A DNA stretch of 64,000 bases, from NCBI GenBank assembly GCA_014773175.1, contig VXCM01002114.1, forward strand, positions 1-64,000, in the 5' to 3' direction. Numbering within the stretch: position 1 is the first letter of the stretch; every line of letters begins with the position of its first letter. This document shows, piece after piece, positions 60,838 through 64,000 of this stretch. This stretch comes from Lucifuga dentata. Its lineage: Eukaryota; Chordata; Actinopteri; Ophidiiformes; Bythitidae. Position numbers and translations under genes: made by a program. Under the pieces are notes generated by a model. The model saw nothing but the letters and a program-made list of their open reading frames with translations, did not search any database and had not been told where the DNA came from.

Positions 60838-63740
60838 AATCCTCCTCATCATCATCTCAGTCAATCTGATGGCCAAAAAAGAAGAGAGTTAAAATGAATG
60901 TGTTTTCTTCTGTCAGGCTGAAAGCTGCTCGCTTGGACAACATCTTCCTCACCAGAGTGAGCTGGGAAAATGTTGGAGGTTTATCAGGTAGATCAAAGCA
61001 ATATTCTTAATTCTTCATTTTTATTTATTTATTTTTTATCACCGACATAAACTTCAGTATGAGGGTTTGCTGCTTTTCTATGTTTATATCACTCTAGAAT
61101 CATACAGCGTTATTAATATTTCTGGTGTGTTATGCAGGGATGATACTAACTTTGAAGGACACGGGCGTTCCGGAGTGTGTTCTCTCTGGACCACCACAGC
61201 TGGTGAGAAAGTGACTCATTCATATCTGTAGACGTTTGATGTAATATGAACTCACTGTACATTTACTGTCTCTTTAATTGTCTCCACCGGCTTTTTTTCA
61301 TCAAAGGAGAACTACTTAAATGCCATCAAGGTGTTTTCTGGATCTCTGGAAGACATCAAGCTGTGTATGTTGAATTTTATTAACTAACTTATTTAATTAC
61401 ATTATTTATTTTTTTTGCATTATTACTCCTGTTGCGTGATATTTACTGCATCGTATACTCGTAGCGGTTCGACCTTACACCGAAGAGACATATGCAGACG
61501 ACACAATGACGGTGTATCAAGTGCCAATATTTGGTAAGTTGAAATGTTTATGCTGTTTTTCGATCATCTTTCTTGCTTGTCATATTGTCTTGGTCTTAAA
61601 ATTCTCCTCAAAATGTTATGCTTACCGCCTGAGTCTTCTGTCATCGCTGTCTAGCCCAGCTGAGAGACGATGGACGACATCTTTCTCCACGGTCGGGGAG
61701 GAGCAGCCCATCCCAAAGTCCTGGCTCCCCGAGGAGAGAGCTGCGGAGCCCAGAAGACAAGGAGGACAGTCACAGTAACAGCCAAAGAGCTGGAAGTCCA
61801 GGTATCCTATAAGGCTGGGCACATTGGAGGGTTTTTGGGCCGATTAGCATGGGAGTTTGCTGCTATCATCGTTAAAAGGCGTAACATGTCCTTGTCTACA
61901 TCAAAAACAGTTTAACATACAGTATGTGAACTCTGTTGTAGGTGGAAAACTAAAAGCAGCAAGAGATGCGTCTTTGGTGGTAGCCTATGTATGCAAGGTA
62001 GGTAAGCTTAAAAATGATGTGGACATGTACATACGATAGAACTTTGTCTCTCAGTCTTTTTGTCTGATTTTCAATCTCTTCTTCTACAGCTTCATCCTAA
62101 GAAAGGGAATTTCTTAGTAGCCCAAGCCAAGGAGCTTGGACTGCCTGTGTAAGTGGATTGGTATTATGAAGAGAACAGCATATAGGGCTGTTATTGGTCT
62201 ATTATATGATATGATTGATTGCATGTATATTTTATAATGGTCCACTATTCACTCCTCTATAGAAACCTCTTAACCTGAATTAACCCTAATGTGGGCTTTT
62301 AATTAAATCCATACTAGTGTGCATAAGTGCATGACTTATGATCATTATATTTCTAGGTGAAGGTTGATTGGTAAGTTCTGAGCCTAGCATAGACAGATCA
62401 AGTTATGTATTCTCCAACATAATCTCTTTCCAACTTGACACACTTCTACCAGCAATGCAGCACGGATTTTATCTCCGTTTTGTAGAAGTTCTTTTCTTGA
62501 CTGTCCAAAAAAAGAATCCCCCAAAGCTTATATGGCATCACCATCATCATCTGATGCCAGATAGGCTCCAGCCAAAGCATTTTTCATGTTTTGGAAGATG
62601 CACAGGGTGGTTGCAGAGCTAATCCAAAGCCACAATGAGGGGTAGCCATGGCGACAGCTGATATATGTCCAGGTGCATTGTTTGACCAGCTTGTACAACT
62701 CTGTGCCCCTCTGGAATGTGTAGGTTATAATCGCTGGGCTCAGATGAATGCAGTTGACATGCTTAAAATATTTACTAAAAAAAACAATGTAAGAGCTCTT
62801 GCTCACTTCTGCGTGTGTCAGGCTCAGAATGCAGATGCTGTATAACTGATATTTTCCAGCTGTTTAAATTTATAAATGTATCTGTTTAAATTTATTTGTG
62901 AATCTGAAATCAGCTGCTTCAGAATCTGCATTCTGCATATCGCTCAAAAGTTGAGCGGAAGTCAAAATGAAGACATAATTATGGAATTATGTAAGTCTTT
63001 TTTTTCCCAACAGAGGCACTGCAGCAATTGGTCCACTCATTGTAGCTTTAAAAGCTGGGAAAACGATCACGTATGAAGAGAAAGAGGTACGTGATAAACA
63101 CCGCCTTTCTGATCTGATCTTTCTTATCGGTGAGACTTCAGCTCCTGTACTGGATCTGATGACTTTTGTCCTGCTGTCCTGTAGATCCGACCTGAGCAGG
63201 TTTGTACTCCCACTGACCCAGGACCTATCTTCATTATTGTTGAATGTCCCTCTGAGGAGTTCGTCAAAGCTGTTTGCACAAATAAGCAGCTAGCCAGGTA
63301 ATAACCTCATAAGCTCAACTAGATATTCTCCAGCTGATAAACTGAACTCAATATATAAAGAAAGGAAGGTGTACATGAGCCCAGTGATCCATTTTACCTC
63401 TGATTGTATCCTCTAGGTACCAAACAGGAGGGAAGGAGGATGCTGCTGTTTTGGTGGTCCACATGACACCGGAGTCCGTCTTAAAAACTGATCAATACAA
63501 ACAGTGGATGGAGAAGTAAGCATCCCTCTGCTTTTAAACTAGACATCAATTTATAGATCTATAATTTTCATATGAGGAGTCTGAGAGCTGTGTTTCTATA
63601 GGTTTCCATCCACAACAGAGCATCTGATCATCAATGAACATGTGTGTACCGTTAATAATGTCAGAAGCCACAAGATTCAAGCTCAGCTCAACATGATTCA
63701 CCCGCAGATCTTTCCAGAACTCAAGTCTTATAAGGCAAAG
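60127..63740 (+). CDS. elac2: ELAC2, tRNase Z long form (5' part, exons 1-13; continues past the window)
   Basis: ELAC2 is the zinc endonuclease that removes 3' trailers from nuclear and mitochondrial tRNA precursors. Exons: 60127-60449, 60741-60791, 60917-60987, 61138-61202, 61307-61364, 61465-61533, 61655-61801, 61942-61997, 62090-62148, 63014-63086, 63185-63297, 63417-63515, 63602-63740. All join in frame. Recognisable blocks: [70 protein letters not shown], a Ser/Arg/Pro-rich linker exon (61655-61801), [19 protein letters not shown] and [15 protein letters not shown]. These belong to the degenerate N-terminal metallo-beta-lactamase half; the catalytic HxHxDH half lies beyond 64000. Two in-frame starts (60127 and 60250) probably give mitochondrial and nuclear forms. 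Confidence 0.96.
60811..60857. repeat. (CAT)n microsatellite in ELAC2 intron 2
   Basis: A run of CAT units, perfect and then interrupted, about 20-65 bp downstream of the exon 2 donor. Intronic; no reading frame of the gene is involved. Confidence 0.9.
62356..62640 (-). mobile_element. Possible degraded mariner-type 3' fragment in ELAC2 intron 9
   Basis: The region starts with AGGTTGATTGGTAAGTTCTG, which resembles a mariner-like terminal repeat. Reading inward on the minus strand, one frame gives [15 protein letters not shown] followed by a stop, similar in layout to the C-terminus of mariner transposases. The other end was not found. The call rests on resemblance alone. Confidence 0.3.
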
Positions 63741-64000
63741 GTAACAGAGCTGCTATTCAAAGATAATTTCTTTATTATAAAATTGTTTACATACAGTAAT
63801 ATTTATTCTATGTTGTAAAGATGTTTAGTGGGGGGGGNGGGGGGGGGGGGGTACAGTGAAATATTGCAACATGCATTTTGACATAGCACTTTAACATTCA
63901 TGCTAACATGCTAAATGTCGCACTTAACATTTAAAAATACTAACGACTGTAAAAATGTAAACTTCACACAGTATGTCAACATGCTATTGTTAATATTTCT

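Overview
The window is vertebrate nuclear DNA, almost certainly from a teleost fish. It has AT-rich intergenic DNA, many short introns (about 80-900 bp, with a few of 1.7-3.9 kb) and canonical GT-AG splice sites. The gene order matches human 17p13-p12: sarcomeric myosin heavy chain (MYH) cluster, SCO1, TMEM220, then MAP2K4 and ELAC2. No prokaryotic, viral, CRISPR or plasmid features were seen. The species cannot be fixed from the sequence alone.

Layout: 1-7.3 kb is gene-poor, with one palindromic repeat and one short perfect hairpin. At 7.46-20.6 kb (minus strand) lies a complete sarcomeric myosin heavy chain, MYH-A, of 39 coding exons that I joined by hand in one open frame (about 1,948 aa). 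At 25.2-38.4 kb (minus) lies a second one, MYH-B, with the same exon plan in 38 exons (about 1,932 aa). MYH-B has three sequence problems: a 62-bp false duplication around an N, a GC splice donor, and one missing base in exon 12. From 38.6 to 43.4 kb the spacer holds TTAA-ended repeats and an assembly triplication. SCO1 (minus) is at 43.4-46.6 kb and TMEM220 (minus) at 47.6-48.8 kb. MAP2K4 (plus) runs from 50.2 to 58.3 kb, divergent from TMEM220. ELAC2 (plus) starts at 60.1 kb and leaves the window after its 13th exon.

Function: the two myosins are thick-filament motors, each with its own muscle-type TATA promoter. SCO1 is the copper chaperone for cytochrome c oxidase, TMEM220 an uncharacterised multipass membrane protein, MAP2K4 the MKK4 kinase feeding JNK/p38, and ELAC2 the tRNA 3'-end endonuclease. 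They share a conserved neighbourhood rather than an operon or pathway.

I do not see a new biological system here. The points most worth a second look are the defects in MYH-B (real or assembly), a family of long-inverted-repeat elements ending in TTAA (five copies), a non-coding block in the same position beside the last exons of both myosins, two in-frame cassette microexon candidates in MAP2K4 intron 1, and the absence of ADPRM between SCO1 and TMEM220. Eleven single-N joins, several flanked by exact repeats, show that the assembly has unmerged contig ends.
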